Below are positions 44,347 to 52,985 of a stretch of DNA of 64,000 nucleotides, piece by piece. How positions within the stretch are numbered: position 1 is the stretch's first letter; every line of letters begins with the position of its first letter. Origin of the DNA: Adhaeribacter_A terreus (GTDB lineage Bacteria; Bacteroidota; Bacteroidia; Cytophagales; Hymenobacteraceae); the NCBI RefSeq assembly GCF_042657365.1, contig NZ_JBHSKT010000001.1, positions 248,001 to 312,000 on the forward strand, written 5' to 3'. The translations under genes were made by a program, and so were the position numbers. The notes below the pieces were generated by a model. The model was not told where the DNA came from. It made no database searches and saw nothing but the letters and a program-made list of their open reading frames with translations.

Positions 44347-45837
44347 ATGACTAATTTTCCGCTGAAAATATACAATACGCTTACCCGCAAAAAAGAACTT
44401 TTTGAGCCTATTGCTGCGCCTTTTGTAGGCATGTACGTGTGCGGTCCAACGGTTTACGGCGATGCGCATTTAGGCCACGCCCGCGCGTATGTTTCTTTCG
44501 ATGTGCTGTACCGTTACCTGAAAAATGTTGGCTATAAAGTGCGTTACGTGCGCAATATTACCGATGTGGGCCATTTGGTGAACGATGCGGACGAAGGAGA
44601 AGATAAGATCGGGAAAATTGCGAAGCTGGAGAAACTGGAACCGATGGAAGTTGTGCAGCATTTTACCAATAGCTTCCATAACGACATGGCGCAGCTGAAC
44701 ATTCTGTCGCCGGATATTGAACCGCGTGCTTCGGGCCATATTATTGAACAGATCGAAATGATCCGGGAAATTCTGGATAACGGGCTCGCTTACGAAGTGA
44801 ACGGTTCGGTTTATTTCGATGTGCCGGCTTATAATAAAGAGCATAAATACGGGAAACTTTCGGGCCGCGTAATTGAAGATCTGCTTTCCAATACCCGTGA
44901 GCTGGAAGGGCAGCAGGAAAAACGTTCGCCGCTGGATTTTGCGCTCTGGAAAAAAGCTTCGCCGGAGCACATTATGCGCTGGCCTTCGCCGTGGGGCGAT
45001 GGTTTCCCTGGCTGGCATTTGGAGTGTTCGGCCATGAGCCGTAAATATTTAGGAACTACGTTCGATATTCACGGCGGCGGTTTAGACTTAATGTTCCCGC
45101 ACCACGAATGCGAAATTGCGCAGAGCCAGGCCAGCAACAGCCATTCCGACGAAGCCAAATATTGGGTTCATAATAATATGATCACGATAAGCGGGCAGAA
45201 AATGGGTAAGTCGCTGGGCAACTTTATTACGCTGGGCGAACTGTTTTCCGGCGAGCATAAAATGGTGGATATGCCTTATTCGCCGATGACCTTGCGTTTC
45301 TTTATCTTGCAGGCGCATTACCGGAGCACGCTGGATTTCAGCAACGAAGCTTTGCAGGCGGCCCGGAAAGGTTACGTGAAACTGATGAACGCATTGCGCT
45401 TGCTTGAAAAACTGGAAGCCGCTTATGCCGAAATTGCGGTAGAAGGGGAAGTGGCAGCCGATGTAGAAAAGATGTTCGAAAGCTGCTACCAGAGTTTAGC
45501 CGACGATCTGAATACCGCAAAAGCCATTTCCGGCCTGTTCAACGTGGTTTCGTTTCTGAACGGTAAGTTCCGGGAAACAGTAGTTTCTGCCGAAGTTTCC
45601 AAAGCTACTTTCGATTTCATGCTGCAAAATTTCCGGAACCTGGTGCTGGATATTTTAGGTTTGAAAGATGAAAAACCGGCCGATGCTGATGGCTTGCTGG
45701 AAGTAGTACTGGAATTCTATAAAAAGGCCAAAGCCGAAAAAGATTATGCGCAGGTAGATGCCATTCGCGCCGCGCTGAAAAAGCAAAACCTTGTACTAAA
45801 AGATTCTAAAACCGGAGTAGACTGGAGTTATGAATAA
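44347..45837 (+). CDS. cysS: Cysteinyl-tRNA synthetase
   Basis: 496 residues from the ATG at 44347. The upstream TTG extension is rejected because it would read through the -7 box and a repeat copy. Class I signatures: YVCGPTVYGDAHLGHARAY (zinc Cys and HLGH), WHLECSAMS, DIHGGGLDLMFPHHECEIAQ and the KMGKSLGN form of KMSKS. A helical C-terminal domain ends DSKTGVDWSYE. It charges tRNA(Cys). It overlaps the next gene by 8 bp, so the two are cotranslated. Confidence 0.97.
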   Translation: MTNFPLKIYNTLTRKKELFEPIAAPFVGMYVCGPTVYGDAHLGHARAYVSFDVLYRYLKNVGYKVRYVRNITDVGHLVNDADEGEDKIGKIAKLEKLEPMEVVQHFTNSFHNDMAQLNILSPDIEPRASGHIIEQIEMIREILDNGLAYEVNGSVYFDVPAYNKEHKYGKLSGRVIEDLLSNTRELEGQQEKRSPLDFALWKKASPEHIMRWPSPWGDGFPGWHLECSAMSRKYLGTTFDIHGGGLDLMFPHHECEIAQSQASNSHSDEAKYWVHNNMITISGQKMGKSLGNFITLGELFSGEHKMVDMPYSPMTLRFFILQAHYRSTLDFSNEALQAARKGYVKLMNALRLLEKLEAAYAEIAVEGEVAADVEKMFESCYQSLADDLNTAKAISGLFNVVSFLNGKFRETVVSAEVSKATFDFMLQNFRNLVLDILGLKDEKPADADGLLEVVLEFYKKAKAEKDYAQVDAIRAALKKQNLVLKDSKTGVDWSYE

Positions 45838-46861
45838 GAAACTGATTGCCGCCACTTTTTTAACTGTTTTTGGTACCGTTTTCTGGAGTTGCGACTCTAA
45901 AACGCAGAAGCAGGAAAAAACGGAGAAAGCTCCCGAGATCAAGGAACCTGAATTGCTGAAAAGTCCGGCTTTTATTGCCGATTCAGCCTATCATTATACG
46001 GCTAAGCAGGTTGGTTTCGGGCCACGCATTCCAAATACCGAAGCCCACGTAAAAACCGGTGACTTCTTAATAGAGAAACTGAAACAATTTGGGGCTACCG
46101 TAACAGTTCAGGAATTCGAGAGCATGGCTTTCGACGGGAAAATGCTGAAAATGCGCAATATTATCGGCTCTATAAATCCGGAAGCGAAAAAACGTATTAT
46201 GCTGGCTGCCCACTGGGATACGCGCCCCTGGGCCGATAAAGATTACCAGAAAAAAGATGAACCAATAGACGGCGCCAACGACAGTGCGAGCGGGGTAGGT
46301 ATTCTGCTGGAAATTGCCCGCGTAATTAATGGTTCGCAGGAAAAACCAAACGTAGGCGTAGATATTGTATTTTTTGATGGTGAAGATTACGGCTACGATG
46401 AAAGTACGCAGCGCGATAAAGTAAACAGATTAGCCAACAGCGGTACCGATTCGTGGTGCCTGGGCTCGCAGTATTGGGCTAAAAATCTGCACGTGCCGGG
46501 CTATAAAGCTGAATATGGTATTCTACTGGATATGGTGGGTTCTAAAACGGCCAAATTTGCCAAGGATGCTTCGTCCAGAAATTATGCGGCCCACGTGCTG
46601 AATAAAGTTTGGGATGTGGCCGGCAAAATTGGTTATGGCGATTATTTTGTGAATGTGAACACGCCCGGCATTACCGACGACCACGATTACGTAAACGCAG
46701 CCGGCATTCCGATGATCGATATTATTGAGTACAACCCGCTTACAAACGATTATTTTGCCCCATACCACCACACGCACCAGGATAATATGAGCATTATTGA
46801 GCGTCGCAGCTTGAAAGCCGTAGGCCAAACAGTGCTGGAAGTTATTTACAGGGAGTCGTAA
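45830..46861 (+). CDS. M28-fold lipoprotein, probable type II glutaminyl-peptide cyclotransferase
   Basis: 343 residues. A lipoprotein signal (FLTVFGTVFWSC) places the lipid-bearing Cys at 21. The M28 fold has AAHWDTRPWADKD (127-139), GANDSASG (Asp151), FFDGEDYGYD (Glu185) and LLDMVG (Asp234), with the final ligand among HHTHQD (313-318). Trp in AHWDTR and DGED instead of the peptidase pair Glu-Glu resemble bacterial type II glutaminyl cyclases from periodontal Bacteroidota, which turn N-terminal Gln into pyroglutamate. A true aminopeptidase cannot be excluded. Eight exported proteins in this window have Gln at the predicted mature N-terminus, so substrates are plentiful. The start overlaps the cysS stop by 8 bp; its stop abuts a repeat copy (46860-46889) and a terminator. 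Confidence 0.82.
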   Translation: MNKKLIAATFLTVFGTVFWSCDSKTQKQEKTEKAPEIKEPELLKSPAFIADSAYHYTAKQVGFGPRIPNTEAHVKTGDFLIEKLKQFGATVTVQEFESMAFDGKMLKMRNIIGSINPEAKKRIMLAAHWDTRPWADKDYQKKDEPIDGANDSASGVGILLEIARVINGSQEKPNVGVDIVFFDGEDYGYDESTQRDKVNRLANSGTDSWCLGSQYWAKNLHVPGYKAEYGILLDMVGSKTAKFAKDASSRNYAAHVLNKVWDVAGKIGYGDYFVNVNTPGITDDHDYVNAAGIPMIDIIEYNPLTNDYFAPYHHTHQDNMSIIERRSLKAVGQTVLEVIYRES

Positions 46862-46882
46862 AAACGGTATTGATTTTAAGCT

Positions 46883-46929
46883 AAAAAGTCCTGAATGGCT
46901 GGCTAAGGCTGGCGGTTCAGGACTTTTTT
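46883..46929. terminator. Bidirectional terminator between convergent genes
   Basis: AAAAAGTCCTGAA pairs perfectly with TTCAGGACTTTTT across a 20-nt loop, with T-runs on both strands. Confidence 0.88.
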
Positions 46930-46953
46930 ATTGTATCAATATTCAAAACTTCT

Positions 46954-47841
46954 CTAAACATACTTCAACCAACTTCCATTTTCCCCAACTTCCAGCTTCA
47001 CTTTCCGGCCGCAAACCAAGGCTAAATTATGCGCTTCGTGGCCTACCGGAAAATCGAAGCAAACCGGGAAATTGTATTTGGCTGTGTGTTCGCGGATAAT
47101 TTCGTAAGCGTTCTGCCCGAAGGGGATCAGGTTGTCTTTCATGTCGCTCATGTGACCGATGATGAGGCCGGCGAGGTTTTGTAATTTGCCGCAACGGTCT
47201 AAATGCACCAGCATCCGGTCGAGGTGATACAAATATTCGTCGAGATCTTCCAGGAAAAGAATTTTACCGCTGTAATCGAAATCTGATCTTGTGCCGATTA
47301 TGGTGTGCAGGATCGATAAGTTGCCACCTACCAATTTGCCTTCAGCAGTGCCCAGGCGGTTAAAAGTATGCGCGGGAACTTCGTAAAAAATTGCTTCCCC
47401 GAACAGAATTTTACGCAGACTTTCAAGAGCGGCTTCGCTGCCTTCACGCGGAAAAAGAATGGGCATAATGGCGTGCAGACTTTCGAAACCGAGCTGGTAT
47501 AAATGCGCATGTAGAGCCGTTACGTCGCTGAAACCAATTACCCATTTCGGGTTTTGCGCGAATTTGGTAAAATCCAGTTCGTCGAGAATACGGGCCGTGC
47601 CGTAGCCGCCGCGTGCGCATAAAATCGCTTTTACGCTGGCATCGTTGAGGAAACGTTGCAAGTCATTTCTACGGAGTTCATCGGGGCCGGCAAACTGGTG
47701 GAACTCCGCGCCAATGGTTTCGCCTAAAATTACTTCCAGGCCCCAGCTCTGCAACACATTTATGGCAGGCTGCATTTCTTCCAAACTTACTTTTCGGGCG
47801 GTGGAAACGATCGCAATTTTATCGCCGGCTTGCAGGTTCAT
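46954..47841 (-). CDS. LD-carboxypeptidase (peptidase family S66)
   Basis: 295 residues. It starts MNLQAGDKIAIVSTARKVS and carries ARGGYGTARILDELDF (76-91), the nucleophile Ser105 in VIGFSDVTALH, a catalytic Glu near 198 (LFLEDLDEYLYHLDRML) and His near 268 (FPVGHEAHNLAL), matching LdcA proteins. It removes the terminal D-Ala from tetrapeptides during murein recycling in the cytoplasm. Single gene, minus strand, convergent with the cyclase-like gene. Confidence 0.93.
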   Translation of the reverse strand: MNLQAGDKIAIVSTARKVSLEEMQPAINVLQSWGLEVILGETIGAEFHQFAGPDELRRNDLQRFLNDASVKAILCARGGYGTARILDELDFTKFAQNPKWVIGFSDVTALHAHLYQLGFESLHAIMPILFPREGSEAALESLRKILFGEAIFYEVPAHTFNRLGTAEGKLVGGNLSILHTIIGTRSDFDYSGKILFLEDLDEYLYHLDRMLVHLDRCGKLQNLAGLIIGHMSDMKDNLIPFGQNAYEIIREHTAKYNFPVCFDFPVGHEAHNLALVCGRKVKLEVGENGSWLKYV

Positions 47842-47922
47842 TGTTTAATGATTGAATGAGAGAATGACTAAATGTAAGAATTTATGAATGCTTGAATTGG
47901 TAATTTCAGGATTAAAGTAAGC

Positions 47923-47951
47923 AGTTTTTTAGCGGGAAAGCATAGCGTTTT
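47923..47951. repeat. Dispersed 30-bp intergenic repeat, reverse copy
   Basis: AGTTTTTTAGCGGG followed by AAAGCATAGCGTTTT, between two minus-strand genes. Confidence 0.7.
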
Positions 47952-47963
47952 CGGGCGGGGAAT

Positions 47964-48146
47964 TTAGCTTCGGGAACGTTTCTTTTTGAAGAAGAGGAAA
48001 TAGATGCCGAGCGCGAAAGCTGCCAGGATAATGGCGTAATAATAAAGCGGCTCGCGGGTTTTGTCTTGTACGAAGTCTGAAACGATCGCATAAACATTCA
48101 GGCCAACGATCAGGAGCAGGAAAACACCAGTAATTTTATAACGCAT
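47964..48146 (-). CDS. Small two-helix membrane protein
   Basis: 60 residues with an ATG start. Two membrane helices (about 6-24 and 37-54: ITGVFLLLIVGLNVYAIVS and YYYAIILAAFALGIYFLFF) are joined by a short charged loop (DFVQDKTREP), and a basic tail (KKKRSRS) follows. No family recognised. It is flanked by a repeat copy on each side (47923-47951 and 48168-48196). The clean membrane topology and the basic end support a real gene. Confidence 0.7.
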   Translation of the reverse strand: MRYKITGVFLLLIVGLNVYAIVSDFVQDKTREPLYYYAIILAAFALGIYFLFFKKKRSRS

Positions 48147-48167
48147 GTTAAGTCTGGAATTTAATGG

Positions 48168-48196
48168 AAAACGGTATGGTTTCGGGCTGAAAAACT
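48168..48196. repeat. Dispersed 30-bp intergenic repeat, forward copy
   Basis: AAAACGGTATGGTTTC, then GGGCTG, then AAAAACT, between the nucleoside transporter and the small membrane protein genes. Confidence 0.75.
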
Positions 48197-48254
48197 AAAA
48201 GCTCCTCCTTTATGCAAAAAGAGAAGCTTTCTGGTAGCAGTTTATGAACTGGAA

Positions 48255-49529
48255 TTACATTAATAAACCAGCCAGCGTAGCTGAAAGGTAAGATGCTAGT
48301 GTACCGCAAATTAACGCGCGTACGCCCAGGTTCGCCAGATCTTTCCGGCGCGAAGGTGCGAGCTCGCCAATACCACCCACCTGAATAGCAATAGAGCTAA
48401 AATTTGCAAAACCGCAAAGCGCAAAACTGGCGATCAGGAAGGATTTCGGTTCGAGTTTTTCTTTTAAAGCGGTCAGGTCGAGGTAAGCTACGAATTCGTT
48501 CAGCACCATTTTGGTACCCATTAAAGAACCGGCATCGAAAATATCTTTGGTCGGAACACCCATGGCCCAGGCAAAGCCGGCAAAAATGGCTCCCAGAATC
48601 GTTTTCAGGCTTAATTTGCTCAGGTCAACGCCCATGCCGGTAAGATCTAAGCCAGCACTAACCAGCAAACCGCCGATGGAACCAAGTAAATAATCTACCA
48701 GCGCAATTAAAGCGATAAAACCGAGCAACATCGCAATTACGTTCAGACCTACGCGTAAACCATCGGAAGCGCCGTGTGAAATGGCATCGATCAGGTTAGA
48801 ATGTTGTTTGGTAACTTCCAGTTTTACAGTGCCTTTGGTTTCGGAAGGTTCGGTTTCTGGGTAAACAATTTTGGAAATTACGAGGGCTGCCGGTGCGGCC
48901 ATTAAGCTGGCTGCGATCAGATATTCAGCTGGTACGCCCAACGCAATGTAAACGGCCATTACACCACCTGCAATACACGCCATACTGCCCGCCATAGAAG
49001 CCAGGAGTTCAGAACGCGTCATGCCGGCCAGGTAAGGTTTGATCATGATCTGCGCTTCTACCTGCCCCACAAAAGCACTGGCCACGTTACTCAAGGCTTC
49101 GGAACCGGAAACGCCCATGAGCCAGTGCACAGCTTTGGCAATTACGGCTACAATACGCTGCATGAGGCCAATGTGGTAAAGAATGTTTACCAAAACCGCC
49201 ACAAAAATAATGGTAGGAATAATGTTGAAAAAGAAAACGAAGCTGTTAGCCGGACCAAAAACCTCAGCCATCAGTTCGCGGTTTACCAAGGGGCCGAAAA
49301 CAAATTCAGCGCCTTTGCTCGAAAAATCTAAAAGTTTGGTAACGCCGGCACCCAGTTTTCCGAAGATCACTTTCCCGATGGGTACTTTCAGAATGAAAAT
49401 AGCTAAGCCTAGCTGCACCAGTAAACCTACTACAACCAGCCGGTAGTTAATGGCTTTGCGGTTATTCGACATTAAAAAAGCGATGCCTAAAATAAGAGCT
49501 ACGCCAATGAGGCCGGTAAAACGGTCCAT
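48255..49529 (-). CDS. Concentrative nucleoside transporter (NupC/CNT family)
   Basis: 424 residues with about ten hydrophobic segments. CNT signatures are present: GAEFVFGPL, then VGQVEAQIMIKPYLAGMTRSEL with GSMACIAGGVMAVYIALGVP, and near the C-terminus GTKMVLNEFVAYL and LCGFANFSSIAIQVGGIGELAPSRR. These are the substrate- and ion-binding hairpin regions. It imports nucleosides by proton or sodium symport across the inner membrane. Single minus-strand gene. Confidence 0.93.
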   Translation of the reverse strand: MDRFTGLIGVALILGIAFLMSNNRKAINYRLVVVGLLVQLGLAIFILKVPIGKVIFGKLGAGVTKLLDFSSKGAEFVFGPLVNRELMAEVFGPANSFVFFFNIIPTIIFVAVLVNILYHIGLMQRIVAVIAKAVHWLMGVSGSEALSNVASAFVGQVEAQIMIKPYLAGMTRSELLASMAGSMACIAGGVMAVYIALGVPAEYLIAASLMAAPAALVISKIVYPETEPSETKGTVKLEVTKQHSNLIDAISHGASDGLRVGLNVIAMLLGFIALIALVDYLLGSIGGLLVSAGLDLTGMGVDLSKLSLKTILGAIFAGFAWAMGVPTKDIFDAGSLMGTKMVLNEFVAYLDLTALKEKLEPKSFLIASFALCGFANFSSIAIQVGGIGELAPSRRKDLANLGVRALICGTLASYLSATLAGLLM

Positions 49530-49672
49530 AAAGTTTGGTTAAATGAAAAGGTAAAATTGCCAAACCAATGCCGGAGCGCCGAAATATTGCGTGTTTTTGC
49601 CGGAATTTAAGTTTTTTAGCCGCCAAAGATAACAATAATTATTTATTTGTTCGGCAAGCAGCATGTGCATAA

Positions 49673-49706
49673 AAAAAGTCTTCGGGCCGGAGCCGGAAGA
49701 CTTTTT
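49673..49706 (-). terminator. Terminator of the superoxide dismutase gene
   Basis: AAAAAGTCTTC and GAAGACTTTTT pair perfectly, with an inner G/C stem and a T-run on either strand. A reverse repeat copy (49700-49729) overlaps its arm and reaches the stop codon. Confidence 0.85.
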
Positions 49707-49730
49707 GAGCTTAAAACGATACCGTTTTTG

Positions 49731-50348
49731 TTAGTTGGCGTTGTAGAGGCGCTCTACTTCCTGCCAGTTAATGATGTTAAAAAATGCAGTGATATAATCC
49801 GGACGACGGTTCTGATAGTTCAGGTAATAAGCGTGTTCCCAAACATCCAGACCCAGAATTGGAGTACCGCCGCAGCTTTGCGCATCTGGCATAAGCGGGT
49901 TGTCCTGGTTTGGGGTAGAGCAAATTTCTACGGAGCCGTCTGCCTGTTTGCACAACCATGCCCAGCCCGAACCAAAACGCGTAGCAGCCGCCTGGCTGAA
50001 CTGGGTTTTAAATTCGTCGAAGGAACCGAATTTGCTGTTAATAGCCTGCAGTACATTGCCGGTTGGCTGGCCGCCGTCTTTTTTAAGTAATTTCCAGAAG
50101 AAAGTGTGGTTCCAGTGGCCGCCGCCGTTGTTGCGTACTGCCATAGATAAACCAGGGGTTCCCATGATCTCATCCAGCGTTTTTCCTTCCAGCGGAGTGC
50201 CTTTAACGGCAGCGTTCAGGTTGTTTACATACGCCTGGTGGTGCTTGGTATAGTGAATTTCCATGGTGCGCGCATCGATATGCGGTTCCAGGGCATCGTA
50301 GCTATAGCCTAGTTCTGGTAATTGAAATTCGTATTGCGTTACGCTCAT
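49731..50348 (-). CDS. sodA: Superoxide dismutase, Mn-type of the Fe/Mn family
   Basis: 205 residues. Metal ligands are His32 (MEIHYTKHHQAYVNN), His81 (GGHWNHTFFW), Asp168 and His172 (LDVWEHAYY). The Gly before HWNHTFF and Gln148 in TPNQDNPLM match the Mn-specific pattern rather than Fe. It converts superoxide to oxygen and hydrogen peroxide in the cytoplasm. It is directly downstream of tadA but has its own -7 box at 50393-50400 and its own terminator. Confidence 0.96.
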   Translation of the reverse strand: MSVTQYEFQLPELGYSYDALEPHIDARTMEIHYTKHHQAYVNNLNAAVKGTPLEGKTLDEIMGTPGLSMAVRNNGGGHWNHTFFWKLLKKDGGQPTGNVLQAINSKFGSFDEFKTQFSQAAATRFGSGWAWLCKQADGSVEICSTPNQDNPLMPDAQSCGGTPILGLDVWEHAYYLNYQNRRPDYITAFFNIINWQEVERLYNAN

Positions 50349-50392
50349 AGTTTTAAGGTTTAAAGGTTAAAAGTTGCCGCGAGGGCTTATTT

Positions 50393-50400
50393 CAAAGGTA
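50393..50400 (-). promoter_or_regulatory. -7 box of the superoxide dismutase gene
   Basis: TACCTTTG on the minus strand fits TANNTTTG and begins right after the tadA stop codon. It predicts a leader of about 38 nt. No clear -33 box. Confidence 0.55.
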
Positions 50401-50402
50401 TA

Positions 50403-50846
50403 TTATTTTCGCTTATTCTGAAAGAAACTGCTCATTAAATCTGCACACTCGTGTTGCAGAATACCGGTCTCAAGTTGGGTTTTGGGGTGCAGCAAATTGC
50501 CGAATTTCCGGTAGCCGCGTTTTTCATCTGCAGTAGCATATACCACCCGTTTTACCTGGGTCCAGTGCAGCGCGCCGGCGCACATGGGGCAAGGCTCTAC
50601 CGTTACGTAAAGCGTGCAATCATGCAGGTATTTATTGCCCAGATTATTCGCAGCAGCCGTTATGGCCAGCATTTCGGCGTGGGCCGTTACGTCGTTCAGT
50701 TTTTCGGTCTGGTTGTAGGCGCGGGCCAGAATTTTATTGTTGCAAACCACCACCGCGCCAATCGGAATTTCGCCTTCTTCTAAAGCATATTGCGCCTGTT
50801 TAAAGGCTTCTTTCATAAAGGTTTCGTCGGTATAAAGGCAGAGCAC
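50403..50846 (-). CDS. tadA: tRNA-specific adenosine deaminase
   Basis: 147 residues from a GTG start. The cytidine/deoxycytidylate deaminase-type zinc site is complete: HAE at 56-58 and PCPMC with Cys86 and Cys89. The N-terminal MKEAFKQAQYALEEGEIPIG matches TadA. It converts the wobble adenosine of tRNA(Arg) to inosine. A guanine deaminase is less likely given the length and N-terminus. Upstream (50847-50950) are an AGTGATTAGTG-type repeat and a reverse 30-bp repeat copy. Confidence 0.92.
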   Translation of the reverse strand: MLCLYTDETFMKEAFKQAQYALEEGEIPIGAVVVCNNKILARAYNQTEKLNDVTAHAEMLAITAAANNLGNKYLHDCTLYVTVEPCPMCAGALHWTQVKRVVYATADEKRGYRKFGNLLHPKTQLETGILQHECADLMSSFFQNKRK

Positions 50847-50855
50847 TTTTTTTAG

Positions 50856-50946
50856 TGATTAATGATTAGTGAATAGTGATTAGTAGAAGCATTCGTTACG
50901 GATCTTGTGCTTCAGTTTTCAGGCCTAAAAGCATAGCGTTTTTTTT
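50856..50946. repeat. AGTGATTAGTG-type repeat and a reverse 30-bp repeat copy
   Basis: 50856-50884 is related to the 33381-33536 repeats. 50914-50946 (AGTTTTCAGGCC, then AAAAGCATAGCGTTTT) belongs to the dispersed family. A diverged, partly duplicated copy follows at 50999-51041, reaching the ClC stop codon. Confidence 0.65.
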
Positions 50947-51039
50947 AGTTGTACCGCAAACCTCACAGGTTTTAAAAACCTGTGAAGTTTATTTAATTAA
51001 AAAACGCTAGGCAAAACGCTACCAAAACTGCCCGGAAAA

Positions 51040-52920
51040 CTACTTCCGGATGGGCAGGAATTTCTGGCCGCGCAGCAGCACTTTAATGCCGCGACGTTTT
51101 ACTGAAATATTGGCGATCCGGTTTTCGGTTTCGTGTAAACGCATTTTGTAAGCCTTCATAATATCTTTGTAAGAAAGAATGCCGATCACCGTGCCGGTAT
51201 TATCGTTGGAAATAACGGGCAGCACATCGAGGTTCTTTTTGGCCATCAGTTCTACGGCGTTGCGCAGGGTGCTGGTTTTTAAAATAGAAACCGGATTCTG
51301 TTTCAGAATAGAGATCAGGAATTCATCTCCTTCGTGCGTTTTACTGTGAATATCGGAAGCGCTAAGAATGCCTTTAAAAGCGCCGGAGTTGTCGGCAATA
51401 ATGAAGAAATTGGTGCTGTAATTGTTTTCAGCTTTCAGCCAGTCACGAATTTCGGAAACGGTATTTTCGGCGCTTAAAACCATGCCTTCTTCTTCCATCA
51501 CATCTTCAGCCTTTATTTTTTCCAGCGGATCAGGTTCGTAAGAATCTGGCGTTTTTACCCCGCGGCGGGCAATTTTCTCGGTCATAATGGTATTTTCCAT
51601 CAGGAAAAAAGAAATGAAATACGAAGCCGTGCAAGCTGCCAGCAGCGGCACCAATGCGTTTGATTGCCCCGTAGTTTCTACGGCAAAAATTATGGACGTT
51701 AATAAAGCCCGCGAAGAACCCGCAAACATGGCTGACATACCAACCAAAGCGGCCAGCGGCAACACTACCCCAGATTCCGGTAAGAACATTAGAATTACGC
51801 TGCCCAGTAATGCACCGGTTGCGCCGCCAATGGTTAATAAAGGCGCCAGCGTTCCGCCGGAAGTTCCGCTACCCAGTGCAATTGCCCACGATAAAAACTT
51901 GAAAAAGCACAGCGCCGCAACAATTTTCAGCGGCATGGTACCCGAAAGAATATCGGTAATGTTTTCGTAGCCAACGCCTAACGTACGCGGATAAAAATAA
52001 CCGATCACACCAACTGCCACGCCGCCTATTGCCGGCCACCAAACCCAATGGATGGGTAGTTTTTCGAAAGAATCTTCAATGAAATAAAGGAGCTTCGTAA
52101 TAGCGGCCGCAATCAAACCAATAACAATGCCGATCACGCTGTAACCAGCCAGGGCATAATTACTGGCAGTTTCCAGCGGCAGCATGGGGAAAACGGCAGT
52201 TTCTTCGAATAATAAATGGTGACCAGCGGCGCCGGTAATACAAGCCAGGGCAACCGGAATTATAGAACGCGGCGAAAATTCGAATAACAGCAACTCGATG
52301 GCCAGGAAAATTGCCGCAATAGGGCTGCCGAAAATAGCCGACATACCAGCCGTTGCGCCTGCTGCAAGCAAGATTTTGCGTTCGTTGGGCGTAGTTTTAA
52401 AGATCTGGCCGATGGTAGAACCAAAAGCGCCGCCGGTTGCAATGATCGGGCCTTCAGCACCAAACGGACCCCCAGTACCAATAGAAACGGCTGCCGAAAG
52501 CGGTTTTAAGAACGTAATGGCTGGTTTTATGCGGCTTTCGTTGGTTAAGATCTGTTCCATCGCTTCCGGAATGCCGTGGCCACGAATAGCTTTGGAGCCA
52601 TAAAGTGCCATTAAACCTACAATTATTCCACCAATTACGGGTATAGCAATCACAAAAAGGCCCAGCTCATTGTTGGCCGGGCTTATGTATTCTACAGAAA
52701 AAGTACCGTGAAATGCGATGTTGGAAAAGAGATTGATCAGGTAAACCAGGATCTTGGCAATGAAACTGATTGCCACAGCAATGATCACAGAAAAAACGGC
52801 AATCTGGAAAAGGCGTTTTTTATCGCGGGTAAGTTTTTTGGGTTTGATGTTCGCAGAAGCAATTGCTGAATCGAGGGAAATAGCAACGGGAATGCGGTTT
52901 AAAACGGTATGTTTTTTCAC
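51040..52920 (-). CDS. ClC-family chloride channel/transporter with C-terminal CBS pair
   Basis: 626 residues. The ClC core has GHGIPEAM (selectivity loop 1), GGPFGAEGPIIATGGA with the gating Glu, and GSGTSGGTLAPLLTIGGATG. The gating Glu favours a Cl-/H+ exchanger. About residues 475-600 hold two CBS domains (AEDVMEEEGMVLSAENTVSE, NPVSILKTSTLRNAVELMA), which may sense nucleotides. The only workable start is GTG at 52920, immediately after an in-frame TAA; the first residues (KKHTVLN) are encoded by a copy of the dispersed repeat (52901-52929). Confidence 0.93.
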   Translation of the reverse strand: MKKHTVLNRIPVAISLDSAIASANIKPKKLTRDKKRLFQIAVFSVIIAVAISFIAKILVYLINLFSNIAFHGTFSVEYISPANNELGLFVIAIPVIGGIIVGLMALYGSKAIRGHGIPEAMEQILTNESRIKPAITFLKPLSAAVSIGTGGPFGAEGPIIATGGAFGSTIGQIFKTTPNERKILLAAGATAGMSAIFGSPIAAIFLAIELLLFEFSPRSIIPVALACITGAAGHHLLFEETAVFPMLPLETASNYALAGYSVIGIVIGLIAAAITKLLYFIEDSFEKLPIHWVWWPAIGGVAVGVIGYFYPRTLGVGYENITDILSGTMPLKIVAALCFFKFLSWAIALGSGTSGGTLAPLLTIGGATGALLGSVILMFLPESGVVLPLAALVGMSAMFAGSSRALLTSIIFAVETTGQSNALVPLLAACTASYFISFFLMENTIMTEKIARRGVKTPDSYEPDPLEKIKAEDVMEEEGMVLSAENTVSEIRDWLKAENNYSTNFFIIADNSGAFKGILSASDIHSKTHEGDEFLISILKQNPVSILKTSTLRNAVELMAKKNLDVLPVISNDNTGTVIGILSYKDIMKAYKMRLHETENRIANISVKRRGIKVLLRGQKFLPIRK

Positions 52921-52929
52921 TTAAAAAGT
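52901..52929. repeat. Dispersed 30-bp repeat overlapping the ClC start codon
   Basis: AAAACGGTATGTTTTTT, then CACTT, then AAAAAGT. It supplies the GTG start and first codons of the ClC gene. Confidence 0.7.
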
Positions 52930-52985
52930 AGTTAGATCAGGCAAACTGTACTAAACGAATACGGCCTGCCCAGGTTAAAAAAATG

